Shown here: positions 17,948 to 25,905 of the stretch, piece after piece
Layout: each line of letters opens with the position of its first letter
How positions within the stretch are numbered: the stretch's first letter is position 1
Source of the DNA: Sulfobacillus thermosulfidooxidans DSM 9293
GTDB taxonomy: Bacteria > Bacillota > Sulfobacillia > Sulfobacillales > Sulfobacillaceae
Direction: 5' to 3'
Length of the DNA stretch: 64,000 bases
Assembly (NCBI RefSeq): GCF_900176145.1
Contig: NZ_FWWY01000001.1
Location: 1,473,819-1,537,818, forward strand
The notes under the pieces: model-generated
Database searches by the model: none
Told to the model about the DNA's origin: nothing
Seen by the model: only the letters and a program-made list of their open reading frames with translations
Position numbers and translations under genes: made by a program

Positions 17948-18057
17948 GAAAAGACAATTGAAAGCACGACGCAGGATGTCATATATGCTTGCCGAGCTTG
18001 TGCTATCTGTCATAATGATGAGTAAATCATGGAGAAGAGAAAGGGGTCAACTGTTTG

Positions 18058-18537
18058 ATGTTTACCAAGGTCGCTGTTGCCGTCGATGGATCGGAAGCGA
18101 GTTATCATGCGCTTAGTAAAGCCCTGGAAAGGACGGGGGATGAGGGACAACTTCTTCTTATCGATGTAAAAGATATTGCCGCATTTATTCAACCGATGTC
18201 ATTAGGTACGACTTATGGAACGCCGGTAGCTACAGAAAATTTGCAACTGCTTCTCGACGAGTGGGATAAAAATGCTGAGGCCGTTCATCAAAAGGCCCAA
18301 AAAATGGTGGAATCGACCAAGATCCATGCCGAATGGCGCATTGTTACCGTGGAAGAAGGAGAAGGGACGGCAGCGCAGGCCTTTTTTGATGCCGCGACGA
18401 AATGGGGCGCAGATGTCATTGTGGTGGGTAGACATCAAGGATCCCGCTTTATTGAAGGAATGTTTGGCAGCTTTCCCCGTTGGCTGGTGACTCATTCAAC
18501 CCTTCCCGTATTAATCGTGCCGCCTGCTGCGAAATAG
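18058..18537 (+). CDS. Universal stress protein (UspA family)
   Basis: This 159-aa cytoplasmic Usp-fold protein begins VAVAVDGSEASYHAL and ends with the ATP-binding signature GRHQGSRFIEGMFGSFPRWLVTHSTLPVLIVP. That G-x2-G-x9-G-S-like pattern marks the nucleotide-binding class. The ATG at 18058 has AAGGGG upstream, and a TTG one codon before is less likely. It stands alone with its own terminator. The exact stress signal is unknown. Confidence 0.9.
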   Translation: MFTKVAVAVDGSEASYHALSKALERTGDEGQLLLIDVKDIAAFIQPMSLGTTYGTPVATENLQLLLDEWDKNAEAVHQKAQKMVESTKIHAEWRIVTVEEGEGTAAQAFFDAATKWGADVIVVGRHQGSRFIEGMFGSFPRWLVTHSTLPVLIVPPAAK

Positions 18538-18560
18538 CAGGGAAGTTCCAAAAGTGGATA

Positions 18561-18589
18561 GAACAGGGCGCCTTGCCTTGTTCTTTTTT
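18561..18589 (+). terminator. Terminator of the universal stress protein gene
   Basis: GAACAGGGC pairs with GCCTTGTTC over nine pairs (one G-T), followed by six T. Confidence 0.88.
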
Positions 18590-18828
18590 CTTTGACTCGG
18601 TGGATCTTTAGCCTGGGAACTCACCCTAAGGGTGAATCATGGTCTTGTGGTGGCATAGTGCCCCCATTTACCATTGTTATCCCTCCCAGCAAAACAAGCG
18701 ATATCGTCAAAAACAGAGTTAGACTCAACACCATGCGTGCGTTTTTATGCATAAAATCAAAACCTACCCGTGAAAGGCTCGCCAATGTATTTCGGGAAAA
18801 TTTGTCCAAAAAAATTTCCAAAACTTCC

Positions 18829-18897
18829 TTGACATCACGACCAAATGGTCTTAATATAAAGTCAACGAAAGACAAAGTCACAAAGGAGAGGTGAAGT
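18829..18897 (+). promoter_or_regulatory. Promoter and conserved leader of hsp20 copy 1
   Basis: TTGACA (18829-18834), a 17-bp spacer and TAATAT (18852-18857) form a near-consensus housekeeping promoter. The spacer contains GACC-AAAT-GGTC, a short inverted repeat. The leader AAAGTCAACGAAAGACAAAG recurs almost unchanged before the second hsp20. No CIRCE element is present. Confidence 0.8.
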
Positions 18898-19287
18898 ATG
18901 ATGACCATGTGGGATGAACTCTTCCGGCCATTAGAACAAATAGATTTTGTGCCTGCAACCAACATTGTGAAAAAAGATGATGAGTTTGCTGTGGTGTTGG
19001 CGGTTCCCGGTTACACAGAAGAACAATTGAGTTTAAGTATTGATGAGAATGTGTTAGAGATTCGTGCGCAAGGCGCGGCGCCATCCGAAAATGAAGTGTA
19101 CTTGCGTCGGGAAATTCGACAACTGCCCTTCCGGTACCGGGTGGAATTACCCGAACGGGCGCAAGTAGACAACATTAGTGCGGAATTAAAAGCGGGATTG
19201 TTGACAATTAGAATCCCCTTGCAGCCTAAGAAAGTCATTCCGGTGAAAATTCTTGGCAATGACGCCACGAAGAGTATTGAGGCTTAA
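18898..19287 (+). CDS. Small heat shock protein Hsp20, copy 1
   Basis: This 129-aa protein is an alpha-crystallin-domain holdase that binds unfolding proteins in the cytoplasm. The core VVLAVPGYTEEQLSLSIDENVLEIRAQG and the A-G-L-L motif (LKAGLLTIRIP) are typical, and KVIPVKI near the end provides the I-x-I/V oligomerisation motif. Two ATG codons are possible (18898 and 18901); the second matches the start of copy 2. It is nearly identical to the protein encoded at 20599-20985. Confidence 0.93.
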   Translation: MMTMWDELFRPLEQIDFVPATNIVKKDDEFAVVLAVPGYTEEQLSLSIDENVLEIRAQGAAPSENEVYLRREIRQLPFRYRVELPERAQVDNISAELKAGLLTIRIPLQPKKVIPVKILGNDATKSIEA

Positions 19288-19345
19288 ACGGAGTCTGAGG
19301 CCTCAACCTCGGTGAGGCCGGAAATTGACGGTGTCTATCATGAAT

Positions 19346-19384
19346 AAGTCCCATGCCTAAGGATTTTGGTATGGGACTTTTTTT
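19346..19384 (+). terminator. Terminator of hsp20 copy 1
   Basis: AAGTCCCATGCC pairs with GGTATGGGACTT over twelve pairs (one G-T), followed by a run of T. Confidence 0.88.
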
Positions 19385-19480
19385 GTGGTCATGATGATTT
19401 TTCAGCTGAGGGCACAGCAGGAAAGCGGATGAAGTTGTCGAATGAAAACACCATGGACAAAACGAAAAGGAGAGAGTGTT

Positions 19481-20392
19481 ATGCGGGAAATCTATCCTGT
19501 GGCCCCCTATCCGTATACATTCGGACGTTATCACGAACCGATTGCCCAAGTAAAACTCAACGAGATGGTCGTATTATACACCGAAGATTGTTTCGAAGGC
19601 CGGGTCCAGTCGGAAGAGGACTTGCCTAGCGTCGTGGCGGGCAAGTATCTGAATCCTCAAACCGGCCCCATTTACATCGAGGGAGCCGAACCGGGCGACC
19701 AACTCGTGGTACATATTCATGACATCACGTTAACCCGGGACTGGGCGGTGAGTGCCCAAATTCCTTTTTTCGGTGGGCTCACAGCCACCACGCTGACGGC
19801 AACGCTGCAAGATCCCTTACCGGAAAAAGTCTGGATTTACCGTAAACAAGCGGATGGGCGTTTTGCCTATTCGGATCGATTTTCTATTGCTCCCGCACCT
19901 TTTATGGGCACCATTGGGACGGCTCCCGATTTAGAAGCCTTATCCGCCTTAACGCCCTTTATGCATGGGGGAAATATGGATGTTCCCGATGTGAAAGCGG
20001 GCAATACGGTCTATTTGCCGGTGAATGTTAAAGGAGCCTATTTTTCGACGGGCGATTGTCACGTAGCGCAAGGGGAAGGCGAAGCGTGTGGCGTGGCATT
20101 AGAAATTTCAGGAAAAATTACCCTGTCCTTTGATCTGATAAAAAACCGACCCATTAGCTGGCCGCGTATCGAGTCCCCAGAAGAAATTATGACCGTGGGC
20201 AGTGCAAGACCTATGGAAGATGCAGCGCGCATTGCCTACAGTGAATTGGTCAAGTGGTTAATTCAGGATTTCCACTTTGATAAATGGGATGCCTATCAAT
20301 TGGTGAGTCAAGCGGGCAAATTATATGTGGGCAATATGGTCGATACGTATTACAGTCTCGTGGCCAAGCTTTCTAAAGAATTTTTGACGTGA
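19481..20392 (+). CDS. Acetamidase/formamidase family protein
   Basis: This 303-aa cytoplasmic protein belongs to the FmdA/AmdA family, which hydrolyses short amides to ammonia and the acid. Diagnostic stretches are IEGAEPGDQLVVHIHDI and GDCHVAQGEGEACGVALE, which carry the probable metal and catalytic residues. The ATG at 19481 has AGGAGAGAG upstream and is preferred over one 39 nt earlier. It lies alone between two hsp20 copies, so recombination between them could delete it. The true substrate is unknown. Confidence 0.88.
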   Translation: MREIYPVAPYPYTFGRYHEPIAQVKLNEMVVLYTEDCFEGRVQSEEDLPSVVAGKYLNPQTGPIYIEGAEPGDQLVVHIHDITLTRDWAVSAQIPFFGGLTATTLTATLQDPLPEKVWIYRKQADGRFAYSDRFSIAPAPFMGTIGTAPDLEALSALTPFMHGGNMDVPDVKAGNTVYLPVNVKGAYFSTGDCHVAQGEGEACGVALEISGKITLSFDLIKNRPISWPRIESPEEIMTVGSARPMEDAARIAYSELVKWLIQDFHFDKWDAYQLVSQAGKLYVGNMVDTYYSLVAKLSKEFLT

Positions 20393-20424
20393 AGCAAGGA
20401 GTATAGCCACAGGGGATTCTTAGG

Positions 20425-20470
20425 AAGAGGGCCTGCCATGATGATTGCAAAGCGATACCGGTCCTCTTTT
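20425..20470 (+). terminator. Possible terminator after the acetamidase gene
   Basis: AAGAGGGCC pairs with GGTCCTCTT (one G-T) across a long loop, followed by TTC. The U-tract is weak. Confidence 0.4.
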
Positions 20471-20526
20471 CTTGTTGCCTATGCCAAACCATCCTCATCT
20501 TCTAAAAAATTTTTTTCCAAAATTAC

Positions 20527-20598
20527 TTGACAGAGGAAGGTCATGGATCTAATATAAAGTCAAAGAAAGACAAAGTCATAAAGGTGAGGTGAGCAGTC
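20527..20598 (+). promoter_or_regulatory. Promoter and conserved leader of hsp20 copy 2
   Basis: TTGACA (20527-20532), 17-bp spacer, TAATAT (20550-20555), then AAAGTCAAAGAAAGACAAAG and AAGGTGAGGTGA. Spacing and leader match copy 1, although the spacer sequence has diverged. Confidence 0.8.
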
Positions 20599-20985
20599 AT
20601 GACGATGTGGGATGAACTCTTCCGGCCTTTGGAACAAATTGATTTTGTACCAGCGACCAATATTGTAAAAAAGGACGACGAATTTGCTGTGGTCTTGGCC
20701 GTCCCGGGATATACAGAAGATCAATTAAGCTTGAGCATTGACGATAATGTGTTAGAGATTCGTGCTCAAGGCGCGGCGAGCACCGATAACGAAGTGTATC
20801 TGCGGAGGGAAATCCGGCAATTACCCTTCCGTTACCGGGTGGAATTGCCTGAAAGAGCTCAAGTGGATCAGATCAGTGCGGAATTAAAGGCGGGATTGTT
20901 AACCGTCCGAATTCCGTTGCAAGGGAAGAAAGTGATTCCGGTCAAGATTCACAGTGTGGATACGACCAAGAGTCTCCAAGCCTAA
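20599..20985 (+). CDS. Small heat shock protein Hsp20, copy 2
   Basis: This 128-aa alpha-crystallin protein differs from copy 1 at only about a dozen positions, for example ASTDNE for APSENE and a different C-terminal tail (IHSVDTTKSLQA). The start ATG has GAGGTGA 6 nt upstream. The pair arose by tandem duplication including promoter and leader. The two proteins could form mixed oligomers. Confidence 0.93.
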   Translation: MTMWDELFRPLEQIDFVPATNIVKKDDEFAVVLAVPGYTEDQLSLSIDDNVLEIRAQGAASTDNEVYLRREIRQLPFRYRVELPERAQVDQISAELKAGLLTVRIPLQGKKVIPVKIHSVDTTKSLQA

Positions 20986-20995
20986 GGTCGAACTT

Positions 20996-21025
20996 AACCC
21001 CTGCTGAACCATGTGCAGGGGTTTT
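20996..21025 (+). terminator. Terminator of hsp20 copy 2
   Basis: AACCCCTGC pairs with GCAGGGGTT over nine pairs, followed by TTCTTTT. Confidence 0.82.
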
Positions 21026-21275
21026 CTTTTGTCGTTTTTGATATTGTAAAGAGAGGAGCAGCGATATGAAGTCTGGTATTTTAGGCCCGGGAGCTCTTCG
21101 GGTCGTTCCCCAAATGGACCACAAGAACTTCCATTCACAGCGGGCGATAAAGAAATGAGGAGCGAGCTTTGAAGGGCAATTGCGCAATCACCGTATTCGT
21201 CCTGATGGGAGCATTCGGCACACCATGCTTTATAGCATAATCGACACCGATGGCCAGCCGTACGCGAAAGACTCC

Positions 21276-22664
21276 TTAAACGCCTTGAGTTTTCCGGGAC
21301 CAAGGTGTGAAAAAAGAACTGACAAATGCAAGCACACTGATAAAGGAGAGGGCAACAAACAGCGTTTCACTGGTGCTCAGCGTGACTAGCATGGCAGAAA
21401 GCGCAGCGGCAGAGACAATGGCACCCAGATAGCGCAATAACATGTATGTGCCAGCGATAGTGCCTGTATGCGAGGCGGGCACAGACTCAATTACGGCTTT
21501 TTGTAAGACGACATTGTTAATGGCGTAGCCAAATCCTAATAAAATCGCGGCGGCAAAAAGCATGATGGTCGTGAGGTGATCGAGATCTACCATCAAGACA
21601 CTGCCTATGAGGGCAATGCCTGTGCCCCCGATTAATGGGATGCGCCGGCGTGAACCTTGGGCAAAGCGCCCTCCCCAAATGGATCCCACAGCCATGGCGG
21701 CAGACATGGCGAATAAGACGAGAGCGGTATCCATGACGCTTGAGTGCCGATATTCTTGTAAAAAGGTCGGGATGCCAAACAATCCGGCATAAAAAACTAC
21801 ATTGAGCAGTACCGTTAACCCGCTATATAAGCTAAAAGACCTACTCCGAAAAAGCTTAACAGGGATAACGGGATGTGTTCTATGGCTTTCCACCATAATG
21901 AACACTATGGTGAGCAAGATAGCGGCCAGCAAATCGAGCCAGGCCATCGAACTTTTCATGCTATTTGACCATATTAGCCAAAGGACCATGGTGACCACAA
22001 ACAGCAAGGTTCCTAGGGTATCAAAATGCATTAAGGCGGGTTGGGATCGGCCCCCAGAGGGTTTGACCCGGCGAAGCCCTAACCATAAAAGTCCTGCGGT
22101 GAGAATGACTAAAGGGGCATTGAGCCAAAAAATAGCCCGCCAATCAAAGGTTTTAACCAGAAAACCACCGATGGTGGGGCCGATGGCGGCTGCGACGCCG
22201 ATGCTCATACCGATCCATCCGAGAAACTGACCTTGGCGCTTAGTTTGGTAAAGGCGGACAAGGCCGATGGCATTAGGATACAAGATGGAAGTGGAGACAG
22301 CTTGGATAACGCGCCATAAAACCAATATGCCGTAGAACGGGGCAAATGGCGCACCTATGGCGGTAATGAAAAGTAAACCAAGACCAAGATAGACCAGACG
22401 GTTATATCCTAAAACGTCCCCGAGATCGCCCGCGATCGGTTGGGTAATAGCACTCCCCAAGTAGAATCCAGAAATAATCCACACAATGGCATGAGATGTC
22501 AAATGAAACTGCCGTAAAATTTCGGGGATAGCAATCGAAATCGTTGATGAATTGACGGCATTTAAGGAGACACCCAGTAAAATCGCCAAAGTAAACGGGA
22601 GAGCATTAACCGAACGTGAAGTGAAGGAGTCCACGTGTTGAGGCGAAACCGAATGTTGTGACAT
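21276..22664 (-). CDS. MFS drug:H+ antiporter-2 family transporter (EmrB/QacA type)
   Basis: This 462-aa membrane protein has about 14 membrane segments. FYLGSAITQPIAGDLGDVLGYNRLVYLGL is the family loop A motif between segments 2 and 3, and IGPTIGGFLVKTFDWRAIFWLNAP is motif C of drug antiporters. Such proteins usually export toxic compounds with proton entry. The ATG at 22664 follows AAGGG; a GTG sits one codon before. It diverges from the VIT-family gene. The substrate is unknown. Confidence 0.88.
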   Translation of the reverse strand: MSQHSVSPQHVDSFTSRSVNALPFTLAILLGVSLNAVNSSTISIAIPEILRQFHLTSHAIVWIISGFYLGSAITQPIAGDLGDVLGYNRLVYLGLGLLFITAIGAPFAPFYGILVLWRVIQAVSTSILYPNAIGLVRLYQTKRQGQFLGWIGMSIGVAAAIGPTIGGFLVKTFDWRAIFWLNAPLVILTAGLLWLGLRRVKPSGGRSQPALMHFDTLGTLLFVVTMVLWLIWSNSMKSSMAWLDLLAAILLTIVFIMVESHRTHPVIPVKLFRSRSFSLYSGLTVLLNVVFYAGLFGIPTFLQEYRHSSVMDTALVLFAMSAAMAVGSIWGGRFAQGSRRRIPLIGGTGIALIGSVLMVDLDHLTTIMLFAAAILLGFGYAINNVVLQKAVIESVPASHTGTIAGTYMLLRYLGAIVSAAALSAMLVTLSTSETLFVALSFISVLAFVSSFFTPWSRKTQGV

Positions 22665-22945
22665 CACTAACCCTTTCCCGATGAGAACACATTGACACGG
22701 GTTGTGCCTTGTCCACTATACAACCGGACATAATTTTTAGGGCAGACGAATTTCCCATATAGTGATATAGGCTCTGCCTATGACTCATTAAAGAATGGGG
22801 ATCTTGTTCCGGTGCTGCGACAAGACTGATTCTCATTTGCTTTAAGGCGAATAATGCATTCCTTCTCCGTATAATGGCGCTGGAAGATAAACAACTGCGC
22901 TATCCAGTTTCCATGAGACAGACAATAGGGAGGAGGGATTATCCG

Positions 22946-23668
22946 GTGCAACCGCTTAAGACAACTGGGCACTCAGAAAAAGTGCGCCATACGCCGCAAG
23001 CACGTTCTATCCGGGAAGTGGTCTTTGGCGTGAACGATGGTCTGGTATCCATTACGGGACTTGTTGTTGGGGTCAGTGCCTCGCATATGGGTTCTCATCA
23101 AATTTTGGTAGCGGCTATTGCGGCGGTGGTGGCGGCATCGGTGGCAATGGGTTTAGGGCAATATTTATCCACGGTGGCCCAAAACGAGTACTTTCTGGCT
23201 GAGCGTTCTCGCGAAATGAGGGAGGTTCACGAGATTCCGCAAGAAGAAGTGGCTGAAGTAGAAAGTATTTACCGGGCACAAGGATTTTCTCATGATCAAG
23301 TGGAAATGTTGACACGGCACATTACCGCCGACAAAGATCGCTGGGTGGATTTTATGATGAAAGAAGAATTGGGAATTGTGTTGGATAGCATGGATAATCC
23401 TTGGACCTCTGCCTTGATTATGACTTTAGCGGTCATTGCAGGATCCTTACCGCCCGTTCTTCCGTTTGTTATCGATACTAATACGACCACGGCGTTGACC
23501 TGGGCTATCGTTTTGGCTTCAGTAGCCGCATTTTCCTTAGGTGTCCTCAAATCGATCGTGGGGAGGACGTCTTGGATCAAAGGCGGTCTGCAGTTTTTCT
23601 TTGTGACGGCCATAGCTATAATTATTGGCATAGCTGCGGGACATGGATTAGGAGCGCTCTTAACATGA
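22946..23668 (+). CDS. VIT1/CCC1-family membrane transporter (probable Fe2+/Mn2+)
   Basis: This 240-aa protein shows VVFGVNDGLVSITGLVVGVS and the small-residue-rich second membrane segment AVVAASVAMGLGQYLSTVAQNEYF, both typical of VIT/CCC1 metal transporters. Acidic and His residues in the middle cytosolic loop could bind metal. GTG at 22946 has AGGAGG 9 nt upstream; earlier ATG codons lack such a site. It overlaps the small gene behind it by ATGA. Iron handling would suit an acidophile, but that is an inference. Confidence 0.85.
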   Translation: MQPLKTTGHSEKVRHTPQARSIREVVFGVNDGLVSITGLVVGVSASHMGSHQILVAAIAAVVAASVAMGLGQYLSTVAQNEYFLAERSREMREVHEIPQEEVAEVESIYRAQGFSHDQVEMLTRHITADKDRWVDFMMKEELGIVLDSMDNPWTSALIMTLAVIAGSLPPVLPFVIDTNTTTALTWAIVLASVAAFSLGVLKSIVGRTSWIKGGLQFFFVTAIAIIIGIAAGHGLGALLT

Positions 23669-23856
23669 TGCATGACCCCTATACTCAAGGGCTTGCCGAT
23701 CTCTTAGCGGAAGAAGAAGCCTCTGGCGCCGAATGGTTTGCGCCAGAATGGCAGGCCCTTTTTCATGCGCTGGCCATTTGGCAAATATCTCTAGCCCAAG
23801 AATGTGATGCGATAAAATTGTGGCTCCTCCGCCATCCACGATTTTTAGGGAAATAA
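23665..23856 (+). CDS. Small protein coupled to the VIT-family gene, unknown
   Basis: This 63-aa protein is soluble and rich in Glu, Trp and Leu: acidic N-terminal half (LADLLAEEEASGAEWF) and helical remainder. Its ATG overlaps the transporter stop (ATGA), which argues that it is translated. It has no cysteine pair or membrane segment. I do not recognise the family; an accessory of the metal transporter is possible. Confidence 0.5.
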   Translation: MMHDPYTQGLADLLAEEEASGAEWFAPEWQALFHALAIWQISLAQECDAIKLWLLRHPRFLGK

Positions 23857-23918
23857 CATCCGTTGCATGACATCTTGTCGTATTCCTAAGTAAGAATATA
23901 ACCGAAGGAGTGCGCGAG

Positions 23919-25007
23919 ATGAGCATGAGTCCGTTTTACCGGCGTCACTGGCGACATGCAGCCATTTTGGGATTGATTGTATTAACCGGATTCGGGTTAT
24001 TTTTGCCCGAGTGGCGGAAAGCTGCTGGCAATCATTTTGCCCTGGTCCAAACTATTCACGAATGGGGCGGACTATTTTATGGTTTGGCGGTATTAGGTCT
24101 TGGTGGCATGTTTTATCCTTGGCCCACGAAATCGCCGGCCAAGTCGCCGGGATTTACCCGTTGGGCTTATTTTTTCATCGTCATGCTCTTCATAAGTGGA
24201 GTTGGGCTCTTAATTGGACCCTCATGGACCCGGTCGATTGCTACGGTGACTCACGCAATTTTTGCCTTTGTGTTTGTTGGCTGGGTTGTATGGCATTTAG
24301 TTGCGCATATTCCCATCCGCATTGGCAAGAAAAAACCTTTTACATTGTCTTTGGCTCGGCGTCATTTCTTAGGATGGGTTATTGGTACAGCCGCTACGCT
24401 GCCCGTCCTGTGGTCCTTACCGTCACTGGCCAAAGTGGTGAGCGGGCGGACAATTCAACAAGGTGAGGTGCAAGGGGCGTTGCCAGGCTTCGTGCCCTAT
24501 ACCGTGACAAATGGCTACCCTGCAATTGATCCCGCCACCTATCATTTGGAAGTGAATGTGCCAGGAAACTCCATACGGCTTAGTTACGAGCAGTTTAAGG
24601 CTCTGCCGATGATTGAGCGCAAGATCAATTTTCAATGCGTAACGGGTTGGGCTGTTGACGGGGTGAGTTTTTTAGGGGTTGACTTGGAAAAGTTTTTGTT
24701 GAGCAAGGGATGGGATCCAAAAGAAAAGCCGTGGGTGCTCTTTTATTCCGCTGATGGGGTATATACCGAATCCTTAAGTGCTGAACAAATCCACCAATAC
24801 CAACCTCTAATAGCGTGGCAGATCGATCACCGCCCCTTACCGCAGTCCCAAGGATTCCCGCTTCGTCTTTTGGTTCCGGGAATGTATGGATATAAATCCA
24901 TAAAATGGTTGTATAAGATAGATTTTGCGGACCAAGACGTATTAGGATATTGGGAGCAGCGTGGATATCCCGAAAATGCGTATTTGGGATCGTATAATGG
25001 ACTGTAA
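23919..25007 (+). CDS. Cytochrome b-like membrane domain fused to molybdopterin oxidoreductase domain
   Basis: The first ~135 of 362 residues form four membrane segments with His47, His112, His126 and His130, which suit two b-type hemes. Residues about 185-350 form a sulfite-oxidase-type molybdopterin domain; Cys240 in FQCVTGWAVDGVS is the expected molybdenum ligand. Between them lies ARRHFLGWVIGTAATLPVLW (residues 146-165), a Tat-like twin-arginine motif plus hydrophobic stretch. The ATG at 23919 has GAAGGAG upstream. The layout resembles a fused MsrP/MsrQ pair, with an electron path from quinone to an outside molybdenum centre. The substrate is unknown. Confidence 0.8.
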   Translation: MSMSPFYRRHWRHAAILGLIVLTGFGLFLPEWRKAAGNHFALVQTIHEWGGLFYGLAVLGLGGMFYPWPTKSPAKSPGFTRWAYFFIVMLFISGVGLLIGPSWTRSIATVTHAIFAFVFVGWVVWHLVAHIPIRIGKKKPFTLSLARRHFLGWVIGTAATLPVLWSLPSLAKVVSGRTIQQGEVQGALPGFVPYTVTNGYPAIDPATYHLEVNVPGNSIRLSYEQFKALPMIERKINFQCVTGWAVDGVSFLGVDLEKFLLSKGWDPKEKPWVLFYSADGVYTESLSAEQIHQYQPLIAWQIDHRPLPQSQGFPLRLLVPGMYGYKSIKWLYKIDFADQDVLGYWEQRGYPENAYLGSYNGL

Positions 25008-25044
25008 TCGAGACAGCGTGCAAAAATGACAAAGGAGAATATTC

Positions 25045-25905
25045 GTGCCGAAACGACAATTGCCTTTTATGCAGGTGGACGTATTTACGAGTCGTGCGTT
25101 AGGGGGAAATCCTCTAGCCGTATTCTATGATGTTCCCAGTTCTCTTGACGTTCACACGATGCAGGGCATTGCACGAGAAATGAATTTATCCGAAATTGTG
25201 TTTGTGACCACCAAACCGGATCAAGAAGGTCATTACCGGGTCCGAATTTTCACGCCTTATCAGGAACTGCCTTTTGCAGGTCATCCGACATTAGGGACAT
25301 ACTTTGTGCTAAAAGCCAAAGGGCTGTTGAATGGGCAGGGAATTCAAACCACTCACGCTGGAGATACCTCCTGTTTTCAAGATGATCAAGAGTGGGTATG
25401 GATGATTCCGCCAAAGGGCCATGTGCGCAGTCTGCCTGTGAATGCGACCCGGTTGGCCGCCGCCTTAGGGGTAAATGATTTATTTTTGAATGAGATGATG
25501 CCCCCAGCCGCATGTGGCACAGGGTTAGATCAGTTGATTGTTTTTGTTAACAATCCCCATATCTTGCCGGAACTGGAGGCGCAATTTCCGCGCATCAAGG
25601 CTCTTCAAAAAGATTTAGATGTCCAAGGTCTCTATATCCTAGCCATGGTGGGGGCAGGACATTACCGGGCCAGGTATTTTAGCCACGAAGGTGAAGATCC
25701 CGCAACCGGATCGGCCGCGGCAGGCTTTGGTACGTATTTATTGCAAAGTGCAGGAGAAACGGCCATTCGCCGGTATGTGGTCGAACAAGGGCAGGATATG
25801 GGGCGTCCCTCGGAAATTCATGTCCGTCTTAACGCCCTCTCCTTGGGTTCCCTTGAAGTGGGCGGTCGCGTGTCGCCGGTGATCGAAGGTCAATTCTTTA
25901 TTTAA
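25045..25905 (+). CDS. PhzF-family isomerase-like protein
   Basis: This 286-aa cytoplasmic protein has the PhzF fold: GNPLAVF, catalytic Glu50 in LSEIVFV, FAGHPTLGTYFVL and EDPATGSAAAGFG. Members isomerise or epimerise small metabolites; most bacterial ones have no proven substrate. The GTG start has AAAGGAG upstream. The 3' end overlaps the PBP1A stop on the other strand by 4 bp. Its length is normal for the family. Confidence 0.9.
   Translation: MPKRQLPFMQVDVFTSRALGGNPLAVFYDVPSSLDVHTMQGIAREMNLSEIVFVTTKPDQEGHYRVRIFTPYQELPFAGHPTLGTYFVLKAKGLLNGQGIQTTHAGDTSCFQDDQEWVWMIPPKGHVRSLPVNATRLAAALGVNDLFLNEMMPPAACGTGLDQLIVFVNNPHILPELEAQFPRIKALQKDLDVQGLYILAMVGAGHYRARYFSHEGEDPATGSAAAGFGTYLLQSAGETAIRRYVVEQGQDMGRPSEIHVRLNALSLGSLEVGGRVSPVIEGQFFI

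Noticed and set aside
18829-18897. CIRCE (HrcA) element before hsp20
   Set aside because: TTAGCACTC and its partner are absent; only a short GACC/GGTC repeat is present.
21066-21158. 30-codon frame with GAGAGGAG upstream
   Set aside because: No hydrophobic or conserved feature, and it stands alone behind a terminator. Possible but not supported.
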